A stretch of DNA of 13,325 nucleotides from an uncultured Lachnospiraceae bacterium (GCA_910588535.1 CAJUOO010000078.1:1-13325); one strand, 5' to 3'; counted from the first letter of the stretch, positions 1-7,700 are shown. The notes: generated by a model not told the origin, from the sequence alone. Numbers and translations are program-made.

Positions 1-10
1 AAGCGCCGGC

Positions 11-241
11 GTTTTTCAATAGGTTCCTTGAGAACCACAGGCAGTTCGCCGGACTATTTTATCAGAAAGGCAAAACACACGCAAAATTAAACTAATATTC
101 TGCTCATAATCCTACTTGTATTAATTTATAGAAGAAATAAAACCAGAAAAACACCTATTCTACAAAAAATTATAAGATTATTTAAGGTAACACATGTTTA
201 TATATCTTGATCTTATTTTCGTTCTATGATATATTGTTCAA
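11..241 (+). repeat. Dispersed structured repeat, copy 1 (left part outside the window)
   Basis: The core GTTTTTCAATAGGTTCCTT followed by GAG at 11-32 recurs exactly at 13051-13072. Downstream, colinear matches continue: ACTATTTTAT (53-62 vs 13093-13102), TTGTATT (116-122 vs 13154-13160), ATAGAAGAA (128-136 vs 13162-13170), TTTAAG (181-186 vs 13204-13209), a 13/14 match around TTGATCTT (201-214 vs 13228-13241) and GTTCAA (236-241 vs 13256-13261). Between core and tail, 33-52 differs from copy 2; in copy 2 this place is the right arm of a long stem. The left arm of copy 1 would lie upstream of the window. The tail ends about 20 bp before the Nudix start codon and contains that gene's promoter. 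The homology is read by eye; the nature of the element is inferred. Confidence 0.7.
207..235 (+). promoter_or_regulatory. Promoter of the Nudix gene, inside the repeat tail
   Basis: A -35 box TTGATC (207-212) and a -10 box TATATT (230-235) are separated by 17 bp. This predicts transcription from about 242 and a leader of about 20 nt, leaving room only for the ribosome binding site. The -35 box lies in a stretch conserved between the two repeat copies, but at the matching -10 place copy 2 has TTCAAT, a poor box. Confidence 0.55.
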
Positions 242-262
242 ATACAAGAAAGGAGCATAGTT

Positions 263-754
263 ATGGACGGCAAATTAAGAAATATGACATCTATATACAT
301 TACAAGTGAAGACAACATGTTACTGCTTTTCAGGCAGGGAAGCCGCGTGGCAAATAATGTATGGGTTAGCTCAGCAGGAGGTCATTTTGAAAACTTTGAA
401 TTAAATGACGCGAAGGCATGTGTACTTAGAGAATTAAAGGAAGAATTAAACTTAGATAACAATGACATTAAAAATCTATCTCTACAATATATTACCTTGA
501 GAAGAACAAAAGGAGAAATTAGACAGAATTACTATTTTTTTGCAGAATTAAATGATAATAAAGACAAACACATTGTATCAAATGAAGGCATCAGCAGATG
601 GTTTCCGTATTCAGAATTATACAGTCTAGAAATGCCCTATACTGCTAAATATGTTATAGAGCACTATTTAAAAATTGGTCACAGAACAGATGAAATTTAT
701 GTAGGTGTCGCGGACGGTGAAGCAATATCTTTCACAAAATTGCCAGAATTTTAA
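263..754 (+). CDS. Nudix hydrolase family protein
   Basis: A 163-residue protein with one Nudix domain, predicted to hydrolyse a nucleoside diphosphate linked to another moiety (for example a damaged or excess nucleotide) with Mg2+; the substrate cannot be told from sequence. The Nudix box lies at about residues 40-65: GGHFENFE, then a helix containing RELKEEL. It departs from GX5EX7REUXEEXGU because nine residues, not seven, separate the first Glu from REL, and the usual Gly after the EE pair is Asn. REL and EE, which hold the metal-binding glutamates, are intact. Length is normal for a stand-alone Nudix enzyme. The start is set by AAAGGAG at 249-255, seven bases before ATG. The gene is visibly more AT-rich than ligA or the met and ilv genes, stands alone, converges on ligA and directly follows the repeat, so acquisition together with or next to the repeat is possible (inference). 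Confidence 0.85.
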   Translation: MDGKLRNMTSIYITSEDNMLLLFRQGSRVANNVWVSSAGGHFENFELNDAKACVLRELKEELNLDNNDIKNLSLQYITLRRTKGEIRQNYYFFAELNDNKDKHIVSNEGISRWFPYSELYSLEMPYTAKYVIEHYLKIGHRTDEIYVGVADGEAISFTKLPEF

Positions 755-1033
755 TATCAGCATAAACGTCCAAATCAATTTTCCACATAAGATTCTTCTG
801 TTAATCTCTTCTCGGATTCTTTCATCCAATTAGAATTACCTATGATTCTTAGTTTATTGAAAAATAAATACACACGGTTGTGAATCATACAATACACCTA
901 AACAACGTCTTTCACACATGCTATCCACTATATTTTTCACTAAACAAAGTGATAATGAACCATAGGCAATTCTTTGTGTAACCCATTTTATAATCATTTT
1001 ATTAATCTTGCTGACAGAACATAGTAATATACC
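755..1033. other. Convergent intergenic region, nothing assigned
   Basis: AT-rich spacer between the ends of the Nudix gene and ligA. I find no convincing ORF, RNA gene or GC-rich hairpin with a T-run on either strand, so how transcription from the two sides ends is not evident. A short dyad CACT/AGTG near 938-952 is too weak to call a terminator. Confidence 0.5.
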
Positions 1034-3037
1034 TTAAGGTGTGTCAGAGAGCAATGCCAAAAATTCCTCTTCTGTCAGCACCGCAATTCCCAGCTCCTGT
1101 GCTTTTGTCAGTTTACTCCCCGCTGCCTCTCCCGCAAGTACATAGCTGGTTTTCTTTGAGACACTTCCTGACACCTTTCCACCATTTTTCTCAATGAGCC
1201 CTTGTGCCTCGCTCCTTCCCATAGTGGGTAGTGTTCCGGTAACTACAAAGGTGAGCCCGGCGAATTTTTCTCCATGTTCTTCCTCAAAAGCCTCCATGCG
1301 GACGCCTGCCTCTTTCAGCTTCTTTAGAATCTCCACATTCTTTTCTTCTCGAAAATAATGAAACAGCCCTTCCGACGTCACTTCTCCTATATCTGGCACT
1401 GCGACAAGATCCTCCAAGGTCGCACCTGCTAGTGCATCCATACTTTTAAAATAATGCATGAGATCCTTTGCCGCTGCCTTTCCAATATTCCGTATCCCAA
1501 GGCCAGTAAGAAGACGATATGGCTCATTGTCCTTTGAGGCTTCTATCATATCAAGAAGCTTTGTGGTATTTTTCTCCTTGCCGATAATCCCCTTATCTAT
1601 TAACTCTGCCTTATGATCCTTCAAAGTGTAAATGTCAGCTATAGTGCGAAGGTATCCCTCGTCAATCAATGCCTCCACATACGCTGCGCCAAAACCCTTG
1701 ATATCCATGGCATCTCTTCCGACAAAATTTATAATATGATTGAGAAGCTGTGCCGGGCAGTTGCTTCCACTGCATCGTATATCTGCAGTATTCTCCTCCC
1801 TCACAGCAGGAGCTCCGCACACAGGACAAACTGGCGATATCTGAAATCGAACGGCTCCCTCCGGGCGCTTTTCCTTTTTTACCGATCGGATCTTTGGTAT
1901 AATCTCGCCTGATTTATATACCATAATGGTATCTCCTATGCAAATATCTAACTCATCAATAAAATCCTGATTATGCAGTGTGGCACGCTCCACCTTTGTG
2001 CCGCATAATTGAACTGGCTCAAAGATCGCAGTGGGTGTGATCCTTCCAGTTCTTCCGACAGAGAGCTCGATATCCAAAAGCTTTGTCTCTTTCTCCTCTG
2101 GCGGATATTTATATGCGACCGCCCACTTTGGAACCTTTGAGGTATTGCCAAGCTTCTCTCTGTCAGAAAGGTTGTCAACCTTCACCACAGCTCCGTCAAT
2201 ATCAAATGGCAGGCTTCCGCGCATACTACCAATCCGCGTGATAGCATCCCACACTTCCTCCTCTGTGCTGCACACCATGTGATCCACCACAGGGAGCCCC
2301 TGTTCCTTCAACCAGTCAAGTGACTGTGAATGACTCTCAAATTCCTTTCCCGTCACAGCCTGAACATTAAAGATTAGAATCGAGAGCCCTCTCTCCTTCA
2401 CCACAGATGAATCGAGCTGTCTCAATGTGCCGGCCGCGCAGTTTCTCGGATTGGCAAAAGTCTTTTTCTCCATCAACTCCTGCATCTCGTTTGTGTGCTC
2501 AAAATCCTTTTTCGTCATATAGACTTCACCCCGCACCTCAAGATAAGGAAGTTTCTCCTTAAGCTTTGCCTTTCCGTTGCGGATCACTCTGGCATTTTCT
2601 GTCACATCCTCGCCAATCAGCCCATCTCCTCTGGTAATTCCATGTGAAAGCTCGCCGTCAACATAGCGCAAGGCAAGGGACAGACCATCGATCTTATATT
2701 CTACCGTAAAATATGGAGATTCCAGCTCCTCCTTCATCTTGCCGACAAACTCCACAACCTCTTCCTTAGAAAACACATCCTGCAAAGAGAGCATCGGCAC
2801 ATCATGAGAGATCAGCACACCTGCCTCCCTCTTTGCCTTTCCTCCTACCTTCTGTGTGGGAGAATCCTTTGAAATAAGCGTGGGAAACTCCGCCTCCAAT
2901 GCTCTTAATTCCCTTGTCAGCAAATCATATTCATAATCACTGATCTCTGGCTGATCCTGATTATAATATAGATTATTGTGATACTCAATCTCTGCGCGCA
3001 GCGCTTTCACTCTCTCGCTGGCCTCTTTCTTATTCAT
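1034..3037 (-). CDS. ligA: NAD-dependent DNA ligase LigA
   Basis: Seals nicks in duplex DNA during replication and repair using NAD+; normally essential in bacteria. The 667-residue length is typical and all domains are present. Domain Ia, with the NAD-binding YHNNLYY segment, is at about 1-70. The adenylation domain holds the nucleophile motif KIDG at 115-118, followed by TRGDG (135-139). The OB-fold region includes SVGRTGRITP (326-335). Zinc-finger cysteines are C404, C407, C422 and C427. Helix-hairpin-helix repeats fill about 430-585 and a BRCT domain about 590-667 (FVVTGTLPTMGR). The ATG lies inside the end of the upstream rluF-type gene (8-bp overlap, ATGAATAA) with GGGGAG seven bases upstream, suggesting translational coupling. 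It is the last gene of a three-gene minus-strand cluster. No terminator is evident downstream. Confidence 0.98.
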   Translation of the reverse strand: MNKKEASERVKALRAEIEYHNNLYYNQDQPEISDYEYDLLTRELRALEAEFPTLISKDSPTQKVGGKAKREAGVLISHDVPMLSLQDVFSKEEVVEFVGKMKEELESPYFTVEYKIDGLSLALRYVDGELSHGITRGDGLIGEDVTENARVIRNGKAKLKEKLPYLEVRGEVYMTKKDFEHTNEMQELMEKKTFANPRNCAAGTLRQLDSSVVKERGLSILIFNVQAVTGKEFESHSQSLDWLKEQGLPVVDHMVCSTEEEVWDAITRIGSMRGSLPFDIDGAVVKVDNLSDREKLGNTSKVPKWAVAYKYPPEEKETKLLDIELSVGRTGRITPTAIFEPVQLCGTKVERATLHNQDFIDELDICIGDTIMVYKSGEIIPKIRSVKKEKRPEGAVRFQISPVCPVCGAPAVREENTADIRCSGSNCPAQLLNHIINFVGRDAMDIKGFGAAYVEALIDEGYLRTIADIYTLKDHKAELIDKGIIGKEKNTTKLLDMIEASKDNEPYRLLTGLGIRNIGKAAAKDLMHYFKSMDALAGATLEDLVAVPDIGEVTSEGLFHYFREEKNVEILKKLKEAGVRMEAFEEEHGEKFAGLTFVVTGTLPTMGRSEAQGLIEKNGGKVSGSVSKKTSYVLAGEAAGSKLTKAQELGIAVLTEEEFLALLSDTP

Positions 3038-3761
3038 TCTGCATCTCCCCTTTCACCTGCCTGTAAAGCTCTCGTATCTCCTCCTCAGTAAGCACTCGAT
3101 ATGCACCGACCGGAAGCTCCCCAAGGCAGATATTCATAATTCTCACTCTGCTAAGCTTTTCCACCCTGTAGCCAAGATATTCACACATTCTGCGTATCTG
3201 CCTGTTCAGACCCTGCGTCAAAATAATACGAAAAGTTCTCTTTCCCTCCTTCTTAATCTTACAAGGTCTTGTCACAGTGTCAAGAATCGGCACACCTTTT
3301 TGCATCGCCGCTAAAAATTCTGGTGTGACAGGCTTGTTTACTGTGACAACATATTCCTTCTCATGGTAGTTAGAAGCCTTTAAAATTTTATTGACTATCT
3401 CTCCCTGATTGGTCATCAAAATAAGGCCCTCTGAATTTTTATCCAGACGGCCAACAGGATAGATTCTCTTTGGATAATGGATAAAGTCAACAATATTTTG
3501 CTCCTTAAAGCGATCTGTGGTGGTACAGACAACCCCAGCCGGCTTATTCACCGCCAGAATTATCTTCTCCTTCTCATAACCCACCACTCTTCCATCCACC
3601 ACAATCCTCTGGGAAGGAAGCACACGCATCCCTTGCACTGCGCGCACTCCATCCACCATGATCCTGCCCTGCTCCACCATGCGATCTGCTTCTCTGCGAG
3701 AACAAAAGCCCGCATCACTCAGATATTTATTCAGCCGCACTGGTTCCTGTTCCACTTCCAT
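3030..3761 (-). CDS. rluF: RluF/RluB-family 23S rRNA pseudouridine synthase
   Basis: Converts a specific uridine of 23S rRNA to pseudouridine. The 243-residue protein has an N-terminal S4 RNA-binding domain (about 8-65, beginning RLNKYLSDAGFCSRREAD) and a RsuA/RluB/E/F catalytic domain. The catalytic aspartate is D107 in GRLDKNSEGL (104-113), and the family motif GLNRQIRRMCEYLGY is at 184-198. KPAGVVCTT followed by NIVDFIHYPKRIYPVGRLD fits RluF better than RluB or RsuA; RluF acts on the U2604 region in E. coli, but the exact target here is not provable. AGGAGG lies 14 bp before the ATG, somewhat far; no better in-frame start exists because a stop codon lies just upstream. The gene follows the membrane-anchored protein by 34 bp and overlaps ligA, so the three are probably co-transcribed. 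Confidence 0.9.
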   Translation of the reverse strand: MEVEQEPVRLNKYLSDAGFCSRREADRMVEQGRIMVDGVRAVQGMRVLPSQRIVVDGRVVGYEKEKIILAVNKPAGVVCTTTDRFKEQNIVDFIHYPKRIYPVGRLDKNSEGLILMTNQGEIVNKILKASNYHEKEYVVTVNKPVTPEFLAAMQKGVPILDTVTRPCKIKKEGKRTFRIILTQGLNRQIRRMCEYLGYRVEKLSRVRIMNICLGELPVGAYRVLTEEEIRELYRQVKGEMQNE

Positions 3762-3795
3762 AACACTCTCTGTCCCCTCCTGCTACTATGTATGA

Positions 3796-4581
3796 TTACT
3801 CTGCCGCAACTTCTGGCTCCGTCTCCTCAACAGTTTCTGGCTCGCTCTCCACTGCTCCCCAAAGTATATCATAAACTCCCTTTAGCGCCTCATCGCTCTC
3901 ACATGCCTGTGTAAGCTGTTCATTTACCGATTGAATCAAAGCGGTGACATCCTCATCCTGCGACGCCTCCTCAAGATATACGCTGACCTCATCCTCGATA
4001 GCGCCATTATAGATATAGACCCCTTCTTCTCCTGTGCACACATAAGCCTTAAACATACTTGGGGCACCTGTCTCTATATTTTCATACTTGGTCTCATAAT
4101 ATACCCAGACCACATAAGTGCCATCTAAAAGCCCCGGCTTTGTATAACATGCGACATTCTGATAATCCTCCACTCTTCGGAATGACTCAGAATCTGGGAT
4201 TCCCATATCATACTCCAGCCCTTCCATAGTATAGCCATCAATAGGGCTGACAATCTGCTTTAATTCCTCTACATCACAGTTAAGCTTTGCTTTAAAATAC
4301 CGCACCATCAGATCCTGAATCTCTGGATATGCATCCTTTCTAAGTGACATAGGATCCACTGTTTCTGTCTCCGGCATAGTCTGAGAAGTGCTTTGCATCT
4401 GCGCATAAGACTCTGTGCTCTCCGTCTCTCCCTTTCCCTTCTTGTCATTGCCGTTGTTTGGATTCCCAAGCAAAGTAAAAGCAAGAATACAGAATATCAA
4501 GAGAATAGGGATCGCTGACGCCATCATTATCCCATAATTCTCAAGCATTTCTTTTATTTTTTTATTCCTTCTGTCTTTCAT
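3796..4581 (-). CDS. Membrane-anchored conserved hypothetical protein
   Basis: Not recognised as a named family. With the start chosen here the protein has 261 residues: a basic N-terminus (MKDRRNKKIK), one hydrophobic segment at about 19-38 (MMASAIPILLIFCILAFTLL), a low-complexity Gly/Lys/Glu/Ser/Thr linker (about 40-75), a globular acidic domain to about 240, and a Glu-rich tail. Lys/Arg before the helix and no lipobox or clear cleavage site suggest a type II membrane anchor with the domain outside the cytoplasm. The size and a segment such as GTYVVWVYYETKYENIETGAPSMFKAYVC recall NTF2-like or lipoprotein-type sensing domains, but that is a guess. An upstream in-frame ATG at 4648-4650 exists; I prefer 4579-4581 because GAGG lies six bases before it and the earlier 23 residues are Cys-rich and unlike a signal sequence. 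First gene of the cluster with rluF and ligA. Confidence 0.72.
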   Translation of the reverse strand: MKDRRNKKIKEMLENYGIMMASAIPILLIFCILAFTLLGNPNNGNDKKGKGETESTESYAQMQSTSQTMPETETVDPMSLRKDAYPEIQDLMVRYFKAKLNCDVEELKQIVSPIDGYTMEGLEYDMGIPDSESFRRVEDYQNVACYTKPGLLDGTYVVWVYYETKYENIETGAPSMFKAYVCTGEEGVYIYNGAIEDEVSVYLEEASQDEDVTALIQSVNEQLTQACESDEALKGVYDILWGAVESEPETVEETEPEVAAE

Positions 4582-4973
4582 CCCAATCCTCATTTCTGCG
4601 CTGCTTTCTGCGCATAAAGCAACTTTGTGACAAGCAACGCACAGACACAAATTGCTGGGGCTGTCTCATAAAAAAACAGATACAAGTTATCGTAAAATAG
4701 GACTGCATTTTATACTATATCTTGTACAGGTAACGCTTATCGCGACAGCTCCAAATGGCTTTATTTCCTTCTTAGTACATAAACAAAATTTTATCTCCTC
4801 TTGTTATAATACACCCTATTCTAACAAATATGACACAAAAAAGCAACTCAACTTTTTCTTAAAAATAGTTGCAATTTCTTCCAAAGTGTGATATCGTAAC
4901 TCTTAGTTCGTATATTCTTTGGCATTTCGCTAAGTTTCCCGGAGGACAGAACAAATTCAGAAAGGATAATCTA
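4582..4973. other. Divergent intergenic region with a hairpin and promoter signals
   Basis: AT-rich spacer between the minus-strand operon (start 4581) and the DUF5688 gene (start 4974). It holds a plausible plus-strand promoter (4869-4897) and an AT-rich inverted repeat (4843-4872, GCAACT/AGTTGC around T5/A5 runs) overlapping the -35 box. On the minus strand, AT-rich stretches near 4703-4716 and 4804-4812 contain possible -10 boxes, but I found no convincing -35 partner, so the operon promoter is not located. Plus-strand reading frames here look non-coding. Confidence 0.5.
4869..4897 (+). promoter_or_regulatory. Candidate promoter of the DUF5688 gene
   Basis: TTGCAA (4869-4874), a 17-bp spacer and TATCGT (4892-4897) preceded by TG one base away, an extended -10. 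Predicted leader about 70 nt. The -35 box overlaps the right arm of the inverted repeat at 4843-4872, so a regulator bound there could block transcription. Confidence 0.4.
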
Positions 4974-5888
4974 TTGAATTACGAAGAATTTATAGAATAT
5001 GTTAGAACTTATCTCACCTCCCGCTTTGAGCCGGACACCAGCATCTTGATTCATCAGGTGCTAAAAAATAACAATACACAATTAGATGGCATCTCTGTTT
5101 TAAAAAAGGATCAAACCATTTCCCCCACCTTATATCTCAATGATTTTTATCAGGAATATCTGTACGGCACACCGTTGGAGGATCTGCTGGATGATTTGTA
5201 TCACTGTTTTCTTCATCCATATACTTCCTTTACATTCTCCGCTACAGAATTTAAAAATTTTAATCTGATGAAGGATCGGATCGTCTACAGACTCATCAAT
5301 TATTCCAAAAATCAGGCACTTCTTGCCGATATTCCACACCGAAAATTTTTAGATCTGGCTATTGTATACTACCTGCTGCTTCACTCCAGCGATACAGGCA
5401 ATGCGTGTATTATTATTCGCAATGAACATATGTCTTTCTGGAATGTAGAGCCAGATACACTTCACCAACATGCAGAGAAAAATACACCTCTCCTTCTTCC
5501 AGCCAAGGTGCAGAAAATGGATGAGATTATTCACTCTTTCCTCTCGCTTAATCCAGAATCAGAGGATCGAGAGCTGTTTGGAAGCTTCGAGGAGGAACCT
5601 TCCAGTCCACCGCTCTATGTGCTGACCAACCAGAGTCATCTAAACGGAGCCTCCGTTCTTCTCTACAAAAATCTTCTAAAAGAATTATCTGATACGATCG
5701 ATGAAAGTTTCTATATTCTCCCCAGCAGCATACATGAAATTATTCTGGTGCCCTCCGGGAGCAGTCTATCAAAAACCAACCTTAATCTAATGGTTCAGGA
5801 CGTCAACCAAAAAGAGGTATCTCCCATGGAGCGCCTATCTGACCATGTTTACTTCTATAATCGCCTCACGCGAGCTATCACTATGTAA
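4974..5888 (+). CDS. DUF5688 family protein
   Basis: A 304-residue protein resembling DUF5688, a family of unknown function known to me mainly from Lachnospiraceae and relatives. Family-like segments are the start NYEEFIEYV, the stretch VLKNNNTQLDGISV (29-42), ISPTLYLNDFYQEY (49-62), SFYILPSSIHEIILVP (245-260) and SDHVYFYNR (289-297). No signal peptide, membrane helix or catalytic motif is visible, so it is probably cytoplasmic. The frame is open upstream to an ATG-like site at 4869, but I take the TTG at 4974-4976: AAAGGA lies seven bases before it, the family usually begins M-N-Y-E-E-F, and 4869 would overlap the promoter. The gene stands alone, transcribed away from the ligA cluster and towards the ilv terminator. 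Function unknown. Confidence 0.82.
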   Translation: MNYEEFIEYVRTYLTSRFEPDTSILIHQVLKNNNTQLDGISVLKKDQTISPTLYLNDFYQEYLYGTPLEDLLDDLYHCFLHPYTSFTFSATEFKNFNLMKDRIVYRLINYSKNQALLADIPHRKFLDLAIVYYLLLHSSDTGNACIIIRNEHMSFWNVEPDTLHQHAEKNTPLLLPAKVQKMDEIIHSFLSLNPESEDRELFGSFEEEPSSPPLYVLTNQSHLNGASVLLYKNLLKELSDTIDESFYILPSSIHEIILVPSGSSLSKTNLNLMVQDVNQKEVSPMERLSDHVYFYNRLTRAITM

Positions 5889-5981
5889 CCCCAAAATATA
5901 GTATAGAATTATCTGCACCTCCGAATATACGAACAATACAAGATATCTAATTAATCGAGAAAGAAGAACGATTATTTTCCC

Positions 5982-6008
5982 AGCTCGCCGCGCGGAGCTT
6001 TCCTTACT
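5982..6008 (+). terminator. Weak candidate terminator after the DUF5688 gene
   Basis: AGCTC (5982-5986) and GAGCT (5995-5999) form a short GC-rich stem around GCCGCGCG, followed by TTTCCTTACTT. The stem is only 5-6 bp with a bulge and the T-tract is interrupted, so the call is tentative. Confidence 0.25.
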
Positions 6009-6010
6009 TG

Positions 6011-6056
6011 CCCCTGCGCAATCGAGTACTCCTGCGCAACCCGTGCGCCGCTGTAG
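6011..6056. repeat. GC-rich block of short palindromes
   Basis: Two TGCGCA palindromes (6015-6020 and 6033-6038) flank the perfect palindrome GAGTACTC (6024-6031); the unit CCTGCGCAA occurs twice as a direct repeat. A third dyad, CCGCT-GT-AGCGG, follows at 6048-6059. The base composition stands out from the AT-rich spacer before it and no gene is visible. Function unknown. Confidence 0.45.
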
Positions 6057-6085
6057 CGGTTTCTTTCCTCTGCATGGGGCTGCGC

Positions 6086-6123
6086 ATAAAAAGAAGGCTG
6101 TGACAACATTGCCGTCACAGCCT
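6086..6123 (-). terminator. Rho-independent terminator of ilvN-ilvC
   Basis: On the minus strand, AGGCTGTGAC and GTCACAGCCT form a perfect 10-bp stem with a 9-nt loop, followed by TCTTTTTAT. It begins 13 bp after the ilvC stop codon. There is no comparable T-tract on the plus side (ACTATTGTTTTATTT), though weak bidirectional action is possible. Confidence 0.88.
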
Positions 6124-6136
6124 ACTATTGTTTTAT

Positions 6137-7147
6137 TTAGTTGTCCAAAAGCTTGTTCTCATTATTCCAGCTATACAATTTGCGGAGCTCTGCACCAACC
6201 ACCTCGGAAGGATGCTGTGCCGCTCTTCTTCGCATTGCTTGGAAATGAGGCGCATTGATCTGATTCTCCAGCAGCCAGTTCTTCGCAAAAGTTCCATCCT
6301 GAATATCGGTCAAAACCTGCTTCATCGCCTTCTTGGTATCCTCAGTAATAATCTTCGGGCCAGTGATATAATCACCAAATTCTGCTGTGTTGGAGATAGA
6401 ATATCTCATTCCAGCAAATCCACTTTGGAAAATCAAGTCAACAATCAACTTCATCTCATGGATACATTCAAAATAAGCACTCTCAGGCTCATAACCTGCC
6501 TCCACCAGCGTCTCAAAACCTGCCTGCATCAGTGCGCAGACACCACCGCAGAGCACTGCCTGCTCGCCAAAAAGATCGGTCTCTGTCTCCTCGCGGAAAG
6601 TAGTCTGAAGCACACCAGCCCTTGCCCCGCCGATCGCAAGTGCATATGCCAATGCAAGATCATATGCCTTTCCGGTCGCATCCTGATGTACAGCGATAAG
6701 ACAAGGAACACCCTTTCCTTCCTGATACTGGCTTCTCACTGTATGTCCGGGACCCTTTGGCGCGATCATTGTTACATCCACATCTTTTGGCGGAATAATC
6801 TGACCAAAATGAATCGCAAATCCATGTGCAAACATCAACATATTGCCCGCCTCAAGATTAGGCTCAATGGACTCCTTGTACATCTTAGCCTGCTTCTCAT
6901 CATTGATAAGAACCATAATAATATCAGCTCGCTTTGCTGCCTCGGCTGCGGTATATACCTCAAAGCCCTGCTGCTCTGCTCTCGCCCATGACTTGCTGCC
7001 CTCATAAAGACCGATAATCACATGACAGCCAGACTCCTTTGCATTGAGCGCATGTGCATGCCCCTGACTTCCATAACCAATTACTGCGATTGTCTTACCC
7101 TCCAAAAGAGAAAGATTACAATCCTCCTGATAATAAATCTTTGCCAT
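6137..7147 (-). CDS. ilvC: Ketol-acid reductoisomerase (class I)
   Basis: Catalyses Mg2+- and NAD(P)H-dependent isomerisation and reduction of 2-acetolactate or 2-aceto-2-hydroxybutyrate, the second common step of valine, leucine and isoleucine synthesis. At 336 residues it is a short class I enzyme. The Rossmann motif is GYGSQGHAHA (24-33) and the cofactor-specificity loop GLYEGSKSW (46-54), whose serines suggest NADPH use. Active-site residues visible by family alignment are H108, K131, D191 and E195 (DLFGEQ), E227, E231 and S252. One oddity is A111 in AHGFAIHFG where many homologues have Asn. GGAGGAG lies eight bases before the ATG. It follows ilvN by 64 bp with no terminator between them, so both come from the promoter at 7748-7776, and it ends at a strong terminator. 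Confidence 0.98.
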   Translation of the reverse strand: MAKIYYQEDCNLSLLEGKTIAVIGYGSQGHAHALNAKESGCHVIIGLYEGSKSWARAEQQGFEVYTAAEAAKRADIIMVLINDEKQAKMYKESIEPNLEAGNMLMFAHGFAIHFGQIIPPKDVDVTMIAPKGPGHTVRSQYQEGKGVPCLIAVHQDATGKAYDLALAYALAIGGARAGVLQTTFREETETDLFGEQAVLCGGVCALMQAGFETLVEAGYEPESAYFECIHEMKLIVDLIFQSGFAGMRYSISNTAEFGDYITGPKIITEDTKKAMKQVLTDIQDGTFAKNWLLENQINAPHFQAMRRRAAQHPSEVVGAELRKLYSWNNENKLLDN

Positions 7148-7211
7148 TTCTATTTCTCCTCCACATATTTAGTATGTAAACATTGCGTTATGCAAAAATG
7201 TATAACCAAAC

Positions 7212-7700
7212 TTACTGCTCACAGGCACCTCGAATAAGCCCTGTGATGCCTGTCCTGACTAACTGGCGGATCTCAAATCCCTCCAGAAGGCTGGTAAATG
7301 CATCCAGCTTAATCTGGTTTCCCGTAAGTTCCACCATCATGGAATCGGGAGCCACATCCACAATTTTCGCGCGGAAAATATCAGCAATTGATATCACCTG
7401 CTGTCTTTCCTCTGCCTTCACTCCCACCTTCACCAAAATCAGCTCTCTGCACACAGACTCATTGTCCTTGAGCACCTCGATGCCTTTCACATCAACCAGC
7501 TTGCCCACCTGCTTCTGAATCTGCTCCAAAATCTCATCATCACCGGAGGCAACCACTGTCATACGGGAAAACTTAGGATTCTCCGTCACCCCAACTGTAA
7601 GACTGTCAATATTGTACCCTCTTCTGCTGAACAAACCAGCCACGCGGCTTAACACACCAGATGTATTCTCAACTAAAATCGATAATGATACTTTACTCAT
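7212..7700 (-). CDS. ilvN: Acetolactate synthase small (regulatory) subunit
   Basis: Regulatory subunit that activates the catalytic acetolactate synthase subunit and usually confers valine feedback inhibition. The 162 residues match the long (IlvH-like) form: an ACT domain at about 3-75, with the effector-site region NTSGVLSRVAGLFSRRGYNI (11-30), and the C-terminal small-subunit domain at about 85-158. The start ATG has AAGGGG about nine bases upstream. It is the first gene of a two-gene transcript with ilvC. The catalytic ilvB, ilvD and the leu genes are not in the window, so the catalytic partner must be encoded elsewhere. Confidence 0.96.
   Translation of the reverse strand: MSKVSLSILVENTSGVLSRVAGLFSRRGYNIDSLTVGVTENPKFSRMTVVASGDDEILEQIQKQVGKLVDVKGIEVLKDNESVCRELILVKVGVKAEERQQVISIADIFRAKIVDVAPDSMMVELTGNQIKLDAFTSLLEGFEIRQLVRTGITGLIRGACEQ

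Noticed and set aside
920..960. TTTTTCACTAA near 932 as another repeat copy
   Set aside because: Only an 11-nt AT-rich match to the inner arm, without the core or any other stem.
4652..4891. Plus-strand frame of 79 codons in the divergent spacer
   Set aside because: AT-rich, no ribosome binding site, no recognisable domain, and it overlaps the promoter and hairpin signals.
6128..6991. Long plus-strand reading frame opposite ilvC
   Set aside because: It lies antisense to an unmistakable ilvC, has no ribosome binding site, and its Cys/His/Leu-rich composition is that of a shadow frame.
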